This document shows, piece by piece, positions 15,753-23,828 of a stretch of 64,000 nucleotides of DNA (position 1 is the first letter of the stretch; every line of letters begins with the position of its first letter). The stretch covers positions 1 to 64,000 of the forward strand of contig NZ_PYGA01000018.1 in NCBI RefSeq assembly GCF_003014485.1, given 5' to 3'. The notes beneath the pieces were generated by a model. It searched no databases. It had not been told where the DNA came from and saw nothing but the letters and a program-made list of their open reading frames with translations. The DNA comes from Murinocardiopsis flavida. GTDB lineage: Bacteria > Actinomycetota > Actinomycetes > Streptosporangiales > Streptosporangiaceae. The translations under genes were made by a program, and so were the position numbers.

Positions 15753-15923
15753 ATGTGGTCGATCGCAGGGCTGGCCTTCGGGTCGGTACTCGGGTTGGCG
15801 GCGTACTTCGGCGGGTTCGGGGCGTTCGCGCTCGTCCTGGTGCTGGGGGTCGTCGGATTCCTGGTCGGCCGGGCGTACGAGGGCGAGATCGACCTCGCCG
15901 AACTGTTCACCCGGCGCGGTTAG
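15753..15923 (+). CDS. Small membrane protein, DUF2273-like
   Basis: A 56-residue ORF: short N-terminus, a hydrophobic stretch at about 3-20 and a second at about 22-39 with Gly-rich packing, then an acidic/basic tail (YEGEIDLAELFTRR). In Firmicutes asp23 operons a small two-helix DUF2273 protein sits beside asp23 and amaP, so position and form match; sequence identity cannot be judged here. Start ATG 15753 is supported by GAGGGGTGAGGG just upstream. The 123-bp gap before it shows no other gene. Confidence 0.65.
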   Translation: MWSIAGLAFGSVLGLAAYFGGFGAFALVLVLGVVGFLVGRAYEGEIDLAELFTRRG

Positions 15924-15934
15924 GCGGCCCGGCG

Positions 15935-16330
15935 ATGAGTTCGACCGCGGTCCCCGTCCGGCCGGTCCCGGAGCAGCGCGACCCGCCGGAGGCGGTGTCC
16001 GGCCGGGGGCGGACCGTCGTCCCCGAACGGGTGGTCGCCAGGATCGCGGCGCGCGCCGTGTCCGAGGTCGAGGGCACCCGGGGGCTGTCGGGGCGGCTGG
16101 GCGGGCTGGTCGTCGGCGGCCGGGTCCCGGCGCGCGCCCATGCGCGGGTGAGCGGGTCGCGCATCGCCCTGCGGCTGGTGATCGCGCTCCACTACCCGGC
16201 CCCGCTGCGCAGTACGGCGCGCGAGGTGCGCGAGCACGTGCGGCGGCGGGTGGAGCACTGCACCGGGATGACCGTGCAGCACATCGACATCGAGATCGGC
16301 GAGCTGGTACCGGCCGGGCGCACCCGGTGA
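15935..16330 (+). CDS. Asp23/Gls24 family protein
   Basis: A 131-residue protein with the Asp23 pattern: 'VVPERVVARIAARAVSEVEG', a Gly/Arg-rich turn and a 'RIALRLVIALHYPAPL' strand, ending in 'VQHIDIEIGELV'. It begins 11 bases after the small membrane protein stop, within the same operon. The ribosome site is weak, consistent with coupling to the upstream gene. It is the third Asp23-like protein of the cluster. Confidence 0.82.
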   Translation: MSSTAVPVRPVPEQRDPPEAVSGRGRTVVPERVVARIAARAVSEVEGTRGLSGRLGGLVVGGRVPARAHARVSGSRIALRLVIALHYPAPLRSTAREVREHVRRRVEHCTGMTVQHIDIEIGELVPAGRTR

Positions 16331-16421
16331 CACCCGCGACGCCCGCGCTGCGGCGCGGCGGCCGCAACGGACACGGGACCGGTACCGGGTCCCCGGAGCA
16401 GCAGTGAGGGGCGAAGCAGGG

Positions 16422-17027
16422 ATGACCACTGTCGAGGACGCCGTACGCCGGCCCGATCCGGGCACCTCCCGGAAGGCGCGCCGGACGGCCGTGCACACCT
16501 TCCGCCCCCGTCGCTCATGGCCGGCGTTCCTCGTCGGCGCGGTCGTCGCCGTCATCGCGGTGCTCGCCGCCACGGAGGTCATCTCCGCGCTGGTCGGCAG
16601 CCCGCTGCGAGTCGTCGCACTCGACCGCGCCGCGGACTACGCGGGCGGCGCCCGCTGGAACGAGCCGGGCGTGCGGATCGCCTCGGCGGTGCTCGCGGTG
16701 ATCGGCCTCGTGCTGCTCGGGCTGGCCCTCGTCCCCGGGAGCGGCGGCCACCTGCCGCTGCGTACCGACGACCCGGAGCTCGTCGTGGGCCTGTCGCGGC
16801 CGGGCCTACGCCGCGCGCTCGCCGCGGCGGCACGCGACGTCGACGGGGTGCGCCACGCGCACGTCCGTGTGGGGCGCCGCCGGGTGACGGTGCGCGCGAC
16901 CACCCACCTGCGCGGCGCCCCGGGGATGCGCGATGCCGTCGGCGCCGCGGTGCAGCGGCGGCTCGCGGAGCTGGACCCCCTGCGCACCTTCACGGTCCGC
17001 GCCCGGATCACGTTCTCCAAGGCGTGA
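16422..17027 (+). CDS. DUF6286 domain membrane protein
   Basis: A 201-residue protein with two transmembrane helices (about 32-54 and 86-106) and a C-terminal cytoplasmic domain with 'RALAAAARDVDGVRHAHVRVGRRRVTV', the alternating strand/helix pattern of DUF6286, known almost only beside actinobacterial Asp23 genes. It probably anchors or organises Asp23 proteins at the membrane. ATG 16422 has GAGGGG about 10 bases upstream; GTG 16404 is a possible longer start. Confidence 0.75.
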   Translation: MTTVEDAVRRPDPGTSRKARRTAVHTFRPRRSWPAFLVGAVVAVIAVLAATEVISALVGSPLRVVALDRAADYAGGARWNEPGVRIASAVLAVIGLVLLGLALVPGSGGHLPLRTDDPELVVGLSRPGLRRALAAAARDVDGVRHAHVRVGRRRVTVRATTHLRGAPGMRDAVGAAVQRRLAELDPLRTFTVRARITFSKA

Positions 17028-17032
17028 CGGCG

Positions 17033-17629
17033 ATGGCGGCGGGCGACAGTGCGCGCGGGCCCGCGCGCGTCAACCGGATCGTGCTGGCCCTGGTCGGGCT
17101 GGTCCTCATCGCGGCGGGCGCCGCCGCGCTGGCAGTGGGGGCCGGCGTGTTCGGGGCGGGACCCGCGCGCGCCGAACTGTTCGGCGGCCCGGTGGCGGCG
17201 TGGCTGGGGCGGCCCTGGGCGCCCTACGCGCTCGCGGCGGCGGCGATCATCGTCGCGCTGCTGGCCCTGCGCTGGCTGACCGCATTGGGCGGCACGGACA
17301 CCGTGGGGCGGCTGCGCATGGAGACCGAGGCGGCGCCGGGCACCATCGAGATGCCGGCCGCTGTCGCGCGCGGCGCACTGGAGGAGCAGGTGGGCCGATA
17401 TCCAGGTGTGCGCAGGGTCCGCGCGAACCTGGCCGAGTCGCGGCACGACCCCAGTGTGCGGCTGGACCTCACCCTGAACGCCGACGCCGACGTCGCGGAC
17501 GTGTGGCGGCGGTGCCGCGGCGAGGCGATCGAGCAGCTGCGCGGATCGCTGGAGGTGGACCGGCTGCCGGCGGTGATCCGGATGTCCATGACGGCCCCGC
17601 CCAAGAACCCCCGCCGCGAACTGGCCTGA
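17033..17629 (+). CDS. AmaP-like alkaline shock response membrane anchor
   Basis: A 198-residue protein with two N-terminal transmembrane helices (about 14-40 and 62-82, separated by a short extracytoplasmic loop) and a cytoplasmic C-terminal domain, the plan of AmaP, which anchors Asp23 in Staphylococcus. It closes the Asp23 cluster. Start ATG 17033; GTG 17024 is in frame and would overlap the previous stop as GTGA. A GC-rich segment with several short hairpins (17630-17760) follows. Confidence 0.75.
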   Translation: MAAGDSARGPARVNRIVLALVGLVLIAAGAAALAVGAGVFGAGPARAELFGGPVAAWLGRPWAPYALAAAAIIVALLALRWLTALGGTDTVGRLRMETEAAPGTIEMPAAVARGALEEQVGRYPGVRRVRANLAESRHDPSVRLDLTLNADADVADVWRRCRGEAIEQLRGSLEVDRLPAVIRMSMTAPPKNPRRELA

Positions 17630-17827
17630 CCGGGGTCCGCGTGGGGCCGCGCCAGGACCCCCGCGGCGGCCCGCACCGGGCCCCCGCAGCGGGCCCCCTC
17701 GGCGGCCCGTGGGACGCCGGGCGGACCGGTGCGGCGCGTGCCCGGAGAACCCTCCGGATACGGCTAAACCCCGCCGCGGGTACCGATACGATCATGCCGT
17801 CGCAACCCGAACCAATAAGGCGAAAAC

Positions 17828-18151
17828 ATGATCATCTGGCGTGGCTGGGGAATTCTCGTCGTCCTGATCGCGGGCCTGTTCGCGGTGCCCAGCGGGCTCA
17901 CCGCCGAGTCGTTCCTCGGACCGGAGCTGGCGCCCCTCGGTGTGGCGCTCGGCCTCGCGGCGGCGGGGATCGCGGTCTTCTTCGTCGGGCAGCGCCTGAA
18001 CGCCCCGCGGCCCGGCTTCCACCCCGGCACGGGCCAGCCGGTGATGTACCGCAACGCCCACACCCTGTTCTTCGTCCCGATGCAGTTCTGGGGCTTCATC
18101 CTGCTGGGCGTGAGCGTCCTGGTAGGAGTCATGACCCTCATCGGCGCCTGA
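17828..18151 (+). CDS. Small integral membrane protein, unknown
   Basis: A 107-residue protein with three predicted transmembrane segments (about 7-24, 36-56 and 80-104) and a short hydrophilic loop 'NAPRPGFHPGTGQP' between the second and third. AAGGCG is upstream of the ATG. No family recognised; small proteins of this shape with a conserved 'RNAHTLFFVPMQ' stretch are common in actinobacteria. No operon partner is evident. Confidence 0.65.
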   Translation: MIIWRGWGILVVLIAGLFAVPSGLTAESFLGPELAPLGVALGLAAAGIAVFFVGQRLNAPRPGFHPGTGQPVMYRNAHTLFFVPMQFWGFILLGVSVLVGVMTLIGA

Positions 18152-18159
18152 GCCGACGG

Positions 18160-18180
18160 CGGTCTTCTGTACGTAGACCG
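18160..18180. promoter_or_regulatory. Candidate operator of the toxin-antitoxin operon
   Basis: CGGTCT (18160-18165) and AGACCG (18175-18180) form an inverted repeat around TCTGTACGT, itself nearly symmetric. It lies 26 bp before the antitoxin start, where Phd/YefM-type antitoxins bind to repress their own operon. Confidence 0.5.
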
Positions 18181-18205
18181 CGCCGGTTATCGGCATCATG
18201 GGTCC

Positions 18206-18487
18206 ATGACCACGATGCCGCTGACCGAAGTGCGCAACCGCTTGTCCGAGCTTGTCGAGGACATTGAGCGTACACACGAGCGAGTCACCATCACCCGCAA
18301 TGGGGCAGCGGCTGCCGTGCTCATCTCTCCCGATGATCTGGCGGCACTCGAAGAGACCTTGGACGTACTCGCGAACCCCGACGCGATGCGGCAATTGGCC
18401 GAATCCCGTGCAGCGGTCGCCGCCGGTGACGTCCTCGGCGCCGACGACCTGGCGGCGCTGATGGCGAAGCGGAAGCGCGAATCGTGA
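18206..18487 (+). CDS. Phd/YefM family antitoxin
   Basis: A 93-residue protein. 'MPLTEVRNRLSELVEDIE' and 'VTITRNGAAAAVLISPDDL' are the DNA-binding, dimer-forming N-terminal fold of Phd/YefM antitoxins; the acidic C-terminal half would wrap around and block the toxin. The stop overlaps the toxin start by four bases. Autorepression through the inverted repeat just upstream is likely. Codon use is less GC-rich than neighbours, which suggests acquisition by transfer. Confidence 0.9.
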   Translation: MTTMPLTEVRNRLSELVEDIERTHERVTITRNGAAAAVLISPDDLAALEETLDVLANPDAMRQLAESRAAVAAGDVLGADDLAALMAKRKRES

Positions 18488-18774
18488 ACCGGGCGGACCC
18501 ACCGTCCTACCGGCTGATCATCGCGGGGCCCGCGGCCCGGACGCTTGCCGGCCGCCTCCTGGAGAAAGTGGCGACGGCCGTGTACGAGTTCATCACGACC
18601 ACGCTGTCGGAGAACCCGCATCGGCTCGGCAAAAATGCTCCTCCTGCCCCCTACGAGGGTATTCGTTCCGCTCGACGCGGTGCGTACCGCGTCATGTACG
18701 AGATCGACGACGTCGAAAAGATCGTGACCGTAGTGGCTATCGAGCACCGATCCAACGCCTACCGCTCCCGCTGA
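18484..18774 (+). CDS. RelE/ParE-type toxin
   Basis: A 96-residue RelE/ParE-superfamily protein: 'YRLIIAGPAARTLAGRLLEKVA' at the N-terminus, 'GIRSARRGAYRVMYEIDD' and 'VTVVAIEHRSNAYRSR' at the C-terminus, matching the conserved Arg-rich beta-sheet and the terminal HR..YR of RelE-type mRNA interferases. It therefore probably cleaves mRNA on the ribosome when free of the antitoxin; a ParE-like gyrase action is less likely but cannot be excluded by sequence alone. GTG start in a GTGA overlap with the antitoxin. Confidence 0.88.
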   Translation: MNRADPPSYRLIIAGPAARTLAGRLLEKVATAVYEFITTTLSENPHRLGKNAPPAPYEGIRSARRGAYRVMYEIDDVEKIVTVVAIEHRSNAYRSR

Positions 18775-18896
18775 TCGCGTTCCGGGACGGCTGCGCCTTC
18801 GGCTACGGCCTCGGTGATCTCAGTACTGGTCGGTAGTTCGCCGGTGCCGTCGAACCTCGGCCAATCGAACGGTTCCGCCCATACGTGATCCGCCAT
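18759..18896 (-). CDS. Small ORF antisense to the toxin end, uncertain
   Basis: A 45-residue frame, acidic, with 'AEPFDWPRFDGTGELPTSTE' and 'EAVAEGAAVPERD'. GGAG stands about 11 bases before the ATG and the amino acid make-up looks protein-like rather than a shadow, but it overlaps the toxin's last 16 bases and has no recognised relatives. Codon GC is lower than in most neighbours, like the toxin-antitoxin pair. It may be a real small gene or a remnant of a transferred gene. Confidence 0.3.
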   Translation of the reverse strand: MADHVWAEPFDWPRFDGTGELPTSTEITEAVAEGAAVPERDQRER

Positions 18897-18936
18897 TGCG
18901 GCGAGTTCTCCGGCGCCATGGCGCGGATCGGGCGGT

Positions 18937-20346
18937 TCAGCATTCGATGACGTTGACGGCGAGGCCACCGCGGCTGGTCTCCTTGTATTTGTCCATCATG
19001 TCGCGGCCGGTGTCGCGCATGGTCTTGATGACCTTGTCGAGGCTGACGAAGTGGGTGCCGTCACCGCGCAGGGCGATCTTGGTGGCGCTGATGGCCTTCA
19101 CCGACGCCAGCGCGTTGCGCTCGATGCACGGCACCTGCACCAGGCCGCCGATCGGGTCGCAGGTCAGGCCGAGATTGTGCTCCATGGCGATCTCGGCGGC
19201 GTTCTCCACCTGGGCGGGGGTGCCGCCGAGCGCCTCGGCGAACCCGCCGGCCGCCATCGACGACGCCGACCCCACCTCGCCCTGGCAGCCCACCTCGGCG
19301 CCGGAGATCGACGCGTTCTCCTTGAACAGGATGCCGATGGCGCCGGCGGCGAGCAGGAACCGGACGACGCCGTCGTCGCCGGCGCCCGACGTGAAGTGCC
19401 CGTAGTAGTGCAGGACCGCGGGGATGATCCCGGCCGCGCCGTTGGTCGGCGCGGTGACCACCCGGCCGCCGGCCGCGTTCTCCTCGTTGACGGCGAGCGC
19501 GTAGAGGGTGATCCAGTCGCTGCCGCGCATGGGGTCGGGGTCGACGGAGGCGCCCGGCGACAGCATCCCGTCCTCGTCGCAGTACCCGCCGAGCTGGCGG
19601 TACAGCCGCGGGGCGCGGCGCGGCACCTTCAGGCCGCCGGGCAGGGTGCCCTCGGTGATCACGCCGCGCCGCACGCACCGCCGCATCGCCGCCCAGATGG
19701 CGAGCAGCCCGCTGCGGATCTCCTCGGGGGTGCGGCCGAACGCCTGCTCGTTGGCGAGCATCACCGAACTGATGGACATGCCGGTGTCGCGGCAGATCTG
19801 GAGGAGTTCGGCGGCGGTGGCGAACGGGTAGGGCCGCGGGGTGTCGTCGACGGTGATGCGGTCGGCGCCCGCCGCCAGCTCGTCCACGACGAACCCGCCG
19901 CCCACCGAGTAGTAGACGCGGGCCCGCAGTTCGGCGCCCGCGGCGTCCCAGGCGACGAAGCGCATCCCGTTGGGGTGTCCGGGCAGGTGCTCCTTGCGGC
20001 GGAAGTCCACGTGCTCCGCGGGGTCGAAGCGGATGTCGTGCTCGCCGCCGAGCCGCAGCAGGAGGCCGTCCGACACCGCGCCGAGCAGCTGCGGCACGGA
20101 GTCGATGTCGACGCCCTCCGGGGTCTCGCCGAGCAGGCCGAGGATGACGGCGGTGTCGCTGCCGTGGCCCTTGCCGGTGAGCGCCAGCGAACCGTACAGC
20201 TCCGCGCGCACACCCGCGACGGCGGGCAGGACACCGGAGTCGCGCAGCCCGTCGACGAAGGTGCGGGCCGCCCGCATCGGGCCGACGGTGTGCGAACTGG
20301 ACGGTCCGATGCCGATGGTGAAGAGTTCGAAGACGCTGATGGCCAT
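18937..20346 (-). CDS. sdaA: L-serine ammonia-lyase (iron-sulfur, single chain)
   Basis: A 469-residue enzyme that deaminates L-serine to pyruvate and ammonia with a [4Fe-4S] cluster. The N-terminal beta domain begins '[20 protein letters not shown]', the alpha domain holds '[16 protein letters not shown]' and '[16 protein letters not shown]', which supply the cluster cysteines. Length is normal for the fused form. ATG 20346 has AGGAGGG upstream. It is last in the gcvT-gcvH-glyA-sdaA operon under the glycine riboswitch, 151 bp after glyA. Confidence 0.94.
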   Translation of the reverse strand: MAISVFELFTIGIGPSSSHTVGPMRAARTFVDGLRDSGVLPAVAGVRAELYGSLALTGKGHGSDTAVILGLLGETPEGVDIDSVPQLLGAVSDGLLLRLGGEHDIRFDPAEHVDFRRKEHLPGHPNGMRFVAWDAAGAELRARVYYSVGGGFVVDELAAGADRITVDDTPRPYPFATAAELLQICRDTGMSISSVMLANEQAFGRTPEEIRSGLLAIWAAMRRCVRRGVITEGTLPGGLKVPRRAPRLYRQLGGYCDEDGMLSPGASVDPDPMRGSDWITLYALAVNEENAAGGRVVTAPTNGAAGIIPAVLHYYGHFTSGAGDDGVVRFLLAAGAIGILFKENASISGAEVGCQGEVGSASSMAAGGFAEALGGTPAQVENAAEIAMEHNLGLTCDPIGGLVQVPCIERNALASVKAISATKIALRGDGTHFVSLDKVIKTMRDTGRDMMDKYKETSRGGLAVNVIEC

Positions 20347-20497
20347 GATCCTGCCCTCCTCGGTACGCGCAGAGTGGGTGGACGGCGGAGGGGCCGGGTC
20401 CGCGCGCCGCCCGCATCGGGGCGGTGCGCGGACCCGGCCGCCGGGCCGACCGGGAGCCCGCGGCACCACTGCGGCCCGCGCGCGGGCCGCAGGTCGA

Positions 20498-21793
20498 TCA
20501 GATGCCCGGGTACAGCGGGTGCTTGGCGGTGAGCGCCCGGACCCGGGCGCCCAGCGCGGCGGCGTCGTAGTCGGGCTTGAGCGCCGCGGCGATGATGTCG
20601 GCGACCTCGGTGAAGTCGTCGTCGCCGAAGCCGCGGGTCGCGAGCGCCGGTGTGCCGATCCGCAGGCCCGAGGTGACCATGGGCGGCCGCGGGTCGTTGG
20701 GCACGGCGTTGCGGTTGACCGTGATGCCGATCTCGTGCAGCCGGTCCTCGGCCTGCTGCCCGTTGAGCTCCGAGTTCACCAGGTCGACCAGGACCAGGTG
20801 GACGTCGGTGCCGCCGGTCAGCACGCTGACGCCGACCTCGGTGGTGTCGGGCCGGGTCAGCCGCTCGGCGAGGATCTTCGCGCCGGACACGGTGCGGCGC
20901 TGGCGGTCGGCGAACTCCTCGCCGGCCGCGATCTTCAGCGCCACGGCCTTGGCGGCGATGACGTGCTCCAGCGGCCCGCCCTGCATCCCGGGGAACACCG
21001 CGGAGTTGATCTTCTTGCCGTACTCCTCCTTGGCGAGGATCAGCCCGCCGCGGGGCCCGCCCAGGGTCTTGTGGGTGGTGGTGGTGACGATGTCGGCGTG
21101 GGGCACCGGGTTGGGGTGCAGCCCGGCGGCGACCAGCCCGGCGAAGTGCGCCATGTCGACCAGGAGGAGCGCGCCGACCTGGTCGGCGATGCGGCGGAAC
21201 CGCGCGAAGTCGAGCTGGCGCGGGTACGCCGACCACCCCGCGACGATCATCTTCGGCCGGTGCTCCTCGGCGAGCTTCTCGACCTCCTCGTAGTCGACGG
21301 TGCCGTCGTCGTCGCGCACGTGGTAGGCCACGGCGTTGAGGATCTTGCCGGAGTAGTTGATGCGCATGCCGTGGGTGAGGTGCCCGCCGTGGGCGAGGTC
21401 CAGGCCAAGGATGGTGTCGCCGGGCTTCAGCATCGCGAAGTACACCGCGGTGTTGGCCTGGGCGCCCGAGTGGGGCTGGACGTTGGCGTGCTCGGCGCCG
21501 AACAGCGCCTTGGCGCGGTCGATGGCGAGCTGCTCGACGACGTCGACGTGCTCGCAGCCGCCGTAGTAGCGGCGGCCGGGGTAGCCCTCGGCGTACTTGT
21601 TGGTGAGGACCGTGCCCTGGGCCTCCAGCACCGCCTGCGGCGCGAAGTTCTCCGAGGCGATCATTTCGAGTGTGTCGCGCTGGCGGCCGAGCTCGGCGTC
21701 GAGGGCCGCGGCGACCTCGGGGTCGAGCTGCGCCAGCGGGCGGTTGAGGAGCTCGCTCTGGTGGCTGGCCGTAGGTGTGGTGTCGGCGGTCAT
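20498..21793 (-). CDS. glyA: Serine hydroxymethyltransferase
   Basis: A 431-residue PLP enzyme converting glycine plus methylene-tetrahydrofolate to serine and back. PLP Lys242 lies in [14 protein letters not shown], and 'MIASENFAP' near 44-52 is the folate/substrate signature. It begins 4 bp after gcvH, with GAGGGCTGAG upstream, so it is co-translated. In this operon the methylene-tetrahydrofolate made by glycine cleavage is used with a second glycine to form serine, which sdaA then removes. Confidence 0.96.
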   Translation of the reverse strand: MTADTTPTASHQSELLNRPLAQLDPEVAAALDAELGRQRDTLEMIASENFAPQAVLEAQGTVLTNKYAEGYPGRRYYGGCEHVDVVEQLAIDRAKALFGAEHANVQPHSGAQANTAVYFAMLKPGDTILGLDLAHGGHLTHGMRINYSGKILNAVAYHVRDDDGTVDYEEVEKLAEEHRPKMIVAGWSAYPRQLDFARFRRIADQVGALLLVDMAHFAGLVAAGLHPNPVPHADIVTTTTHKTLGGPRGGLILAKEEYGKKINSAVFPGMQGGPLEHVIAAKAVALKIAAGEEFADRQRRTVSGAKILAERLTRPDTTEVGVSVLTGGTDVHLVLVDLVNSELNGQQAEDRLHEIGITVNRNAVPNDPRPPMVTSGLRIGTPALATRGFGDDDFTEVADIIAAALKPDYDAAALGARVRALTAKHPLYPGI

Positions 21794-21797
21794 GTGC

Positions 21798-22178
21798 TCA
21801 GCCCTCGCCTTCGGTCAGGGTGGTGTACTGCTCGGGTGTCAGGAGGTCGGCGGGGTCTCCGGAGAGCTCCACCTTGAACAGCCAGCCCTGGCCGAACGGG
21901 TCGGACCCGATGACCTCGGGTTCGTCGACCGCGGCCCGGTTGACGTCGACCACCTCGCCGTCCACGGGGGAGTACAGGTCGCTCACCGACTTGGTGGACT
22001 CGACCTCGCCGCAGGTGTCGCCGGCGGTCAGGGTCGCACCCACCTCCGGCGGTTCGACGTAGACGATGTCGCCCAGCGCCTCGGCGGCGTAGGAGGTGAT
22101 GCCGACGGTGGCGACGCCGTCGGCAACGGCCACCCATTCGTGCTCGTTGGTGTAACCCAGCTCCGCGGGAACGCTCAA
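21798..22178 (-). CDS. gcvH: Glycine cleavage system H protein
   Basis: A 126-residue lipoyl carrier that shuttles the aminomethyl group between the P, T and L proteins. The lipoylated Lys63 is in [15 protein letters not shown], and 'YTNEHEWV' at the N-terminus is typical. The start is an unusual TTG at 22178: GGAG sits 7 bases upstream and no ATG or GTG in frame gives an N-terminus like the family. It follows gcvT by 164 bp of GC-rich spacer. Confidence 0.93.
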   Translation of the reverse strand: MSVPAELGYTNEHEWVAVADGVATVGITSYAAEALGDIVYVEPPEVGATLTAGDTCGEVESTKSVSDLYSPVDGEVVDVNRAAVDEPEVIGSDPFGQGWLFKVELSGDPADLLTPEQYTTLTEGEG

Positions 22179-22342
22179 GGTATGCTCCAGGACTCTTCCG
22201 TTGTGCGGCGGCCGCTCACCGGCCGCCTCGCCTCGTTCGCGCCCCGGGGCTCCGGGGCCGGTGCGGACCCGGGCGTCCGCACCGTTCCTTGCAGTTCCGG
22301 TCGGCGGGCCGGGGCGCGCCGACCGGGATCCGTGGGCCGCTT

Positions 22343-23446
22343 TCAGCGGTTCCTGTCGTAGAACGGCAGCTCGACAAGGTCGGCGTCTTCGGCGCGGCCC
22401 CGCACGTCGACCGCGAAGGCGCCGGAGGTGAGGTCGGTCGCGGCGTCGACGGACGCCATGGCGATGGGCGCGCCGAGTGTGGGCGACGGCGCGCCGCTGG
22501 TGACGGTCCCCACGGGGACGCCGTCGCGCAGGACGGTGTGGCCCTGGCGGGGGACCCGGCGGCCGCGCCCGCGCAGGCCGACGAGGACGCGGCGGGGGCC
22601 GCTCTCGGCGCGCGCGGCGAGCGCCGCGCGCCCCACGAAGTCGCCCGGCTTCTCCAGCTTCACGACCCGGCCCAGCCCCGCCTCGAAGGGGGTGATGTCG
22701 GTGCTCAGCTCGTTGCCGTACAGCGGCATGCCGGCCTCCAGGCGCAGCGTGTCGCGCGCCGACAGGCCGGCGGGGCGCAGGCCGTGCGCCGCACCGGACT
22801 CGGTGAGGGCCTCCCAGACGCGGGCGGCGTCGCCGGGGTCGGCGAAGATCTCGAAGCCGTCCTCGCCGGTGTAGCCGGTGCGGGCGAGCAGGACGGCGCA
22901 CCCGGCGACGGTGTGGGAGTAGCCGGCGTAGTACTTGATGGCGGCGAGGTCGGCGTCGGTGAGCGGCGCGAGGATGTCGACCGCCTTGGGCCCTTGCACG
23001 GCGATGAGGGCGTAGTCGGCGGAGCGGTCCTCGACGGTGGCCTCGAAGCCGGTGACCCGGTCGGCCAGTGCCGCGAGCACGGTGCTGCTGTTGGCGGCGT
23101 TGGCGACCACGAGGTAGTCGTCCTCGGCGAGGCGGTAGACGATGATGTCGTCGAGGACCCCGCCGTCGGCGTCGGTGATCATGGTGTAGCGGGCCCGGCC
23201 GACCGTGACCTTCGACAGGTACCCCACCAGGGCGTAGTCGAGGAACTCCGCGGCCTGCGGGCCGGCGACGTGGATCTCGCCCATGTGCGAGAGGTCGAAC
23301 AGCCCCGCGGTCTCGCGGACGGCCTGGTGCTCGGTGGTCTCGCTGCCGTACCGCAGCGGCATGACCCACCCGGCGAAGTCGACCAGGTTCGCACCGAGAC
23401 GCTTGTGGACCTCGTGCAGCGGCGTTGTGCGGGGGTCGGCTGGCAT
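22343..23446 (-). CDS. gcvT: Glycine cleavage system T protein (aminomethyltransferase)
   Basis: A 367-residue folate-dependent enzyme that releases ammonia from the H-protein intermediate and makes 5,10-methylene-tetrahydrofolate. '[13 protein letters not shown]' and the conserved acidic residue in 'NAANSS...' regions match the GcvT fold; the C-terminal barrel ('[15 protein letters not shown]') is present. ATG 23446 is preferred because ACGGAG lies five bases upstream; a longer frame runs into the riboswitch. First gene of the riboswitch-controlled operon. Confidence 0.95.
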   Translation of the reverse strand: MPADPRTTPLHEVHKRLGANLVDFAGWVMPLRYGSETTEHQAVRETAGLFDLSHMGEIHVAGPQAAEFLDYALVGYLSKVTVGRARYTMITDADGGVLDDIIVYRLAEDDYLVVANAANSSTVLAALADRVTGFEATVEDRSADYALIAVQGPKAVDILAPLTDADLAAIKYYAGYSHTVAGCAVLLARTGYTGEDGFEIFADPGDAARVWEALTESGAAHGLRPAGLSARDTLRLEAGMPLYGNELSTDITPFEAGLGRVVKLEKPGDFVGRAALAARAESGPRRVLVGLRGRGRRVPRQGHTVLRDGVPVGTVTSGAPSPTLGAPIAMASVDAATDLTSGAFAVDVRGRAEDADLVELPFYDRNR

Positions 23447-23579
23447 TGGCACTCCGTGGATGAGGGAGACGTTCGGATGGACGTATGGGCCCGCCCGGCG
23501 CGCGGGGCCCGCCGACCGGATCCGGTTGGACTCCGGTGCCGAGGGCGCGGCGCGCCCTCGTCCATCCTCCCCCTCTGTC

Positions 23580-23760
23580 ATTGGAGCCTGAGAGCTTCAC
23601 CGCACGAGCGCGGCTTGCACCTTCGGCGAGGAGTTCGCACTCCTGCTTTCCAGAGTGGTCTCGCCCGGGCGGTCCGCAGCGCCTGAGAGGTTCGTGGGGA
23701 GGAATTGCTCCTTCGGCGGTCCGCGCTGGCTGCGCGGACACTCTCCCGACCGGGGTCGAT
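23580..23760 (-). promoter_or_regulatory. Tandem glycine riboswitch
   Basis: On the minus strand two glycine aptamers follow one another. The first reads GGGAGAGTGTC ... CGCCGAAGGAGCAA ... CCTCTCAGGC (about 23757-23682); the second GCGAGACCACTCTGG ... TCGCCGAAGGTGCAAG ... GCTCTCAGGCTCC (about 23672-23583). Both keep the GCCGAAGG-GCAA core and the closing CTCTCAGG. It lies between the promoter-like -10 box and gcvT, and should turn on gcvT-gcvH-glyA-sdaA when glycine is high. The switch between its 3' end and gcvT (134 bp) could act at transcription or translation; not resolved. Confidence 0.95.
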
Positions 23761-23772
23761 GACTTGGCGTCA

Positions 23773-23778
23773 AGCCTA
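23773..23778 (-). promoter_or_regulatory. Candidate -10 box of the glycine operon
   Basis: TAGGCT on the minus strand, placed so that transcription would start near 23766, just before the first aptamer. The region 17 bases upstream reads CGGACG, a weak -35. Position supports it more than sequence does. Confidence 0.45.
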
Positions 23779-23828
23779 GCAGCGAGCGCCCGAGACGTCC
23801 GGCGCTACGGCGGGGTATCCGCCCGGGG

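Noticed and set aside
23580-23760. T-box or SAM riboswitch upstream of gcvT
   Set aside because: The GCCGAAGG-GCAA cores and the CTCTCAGG closings in tandem are diagnostic of glycine aptamers.
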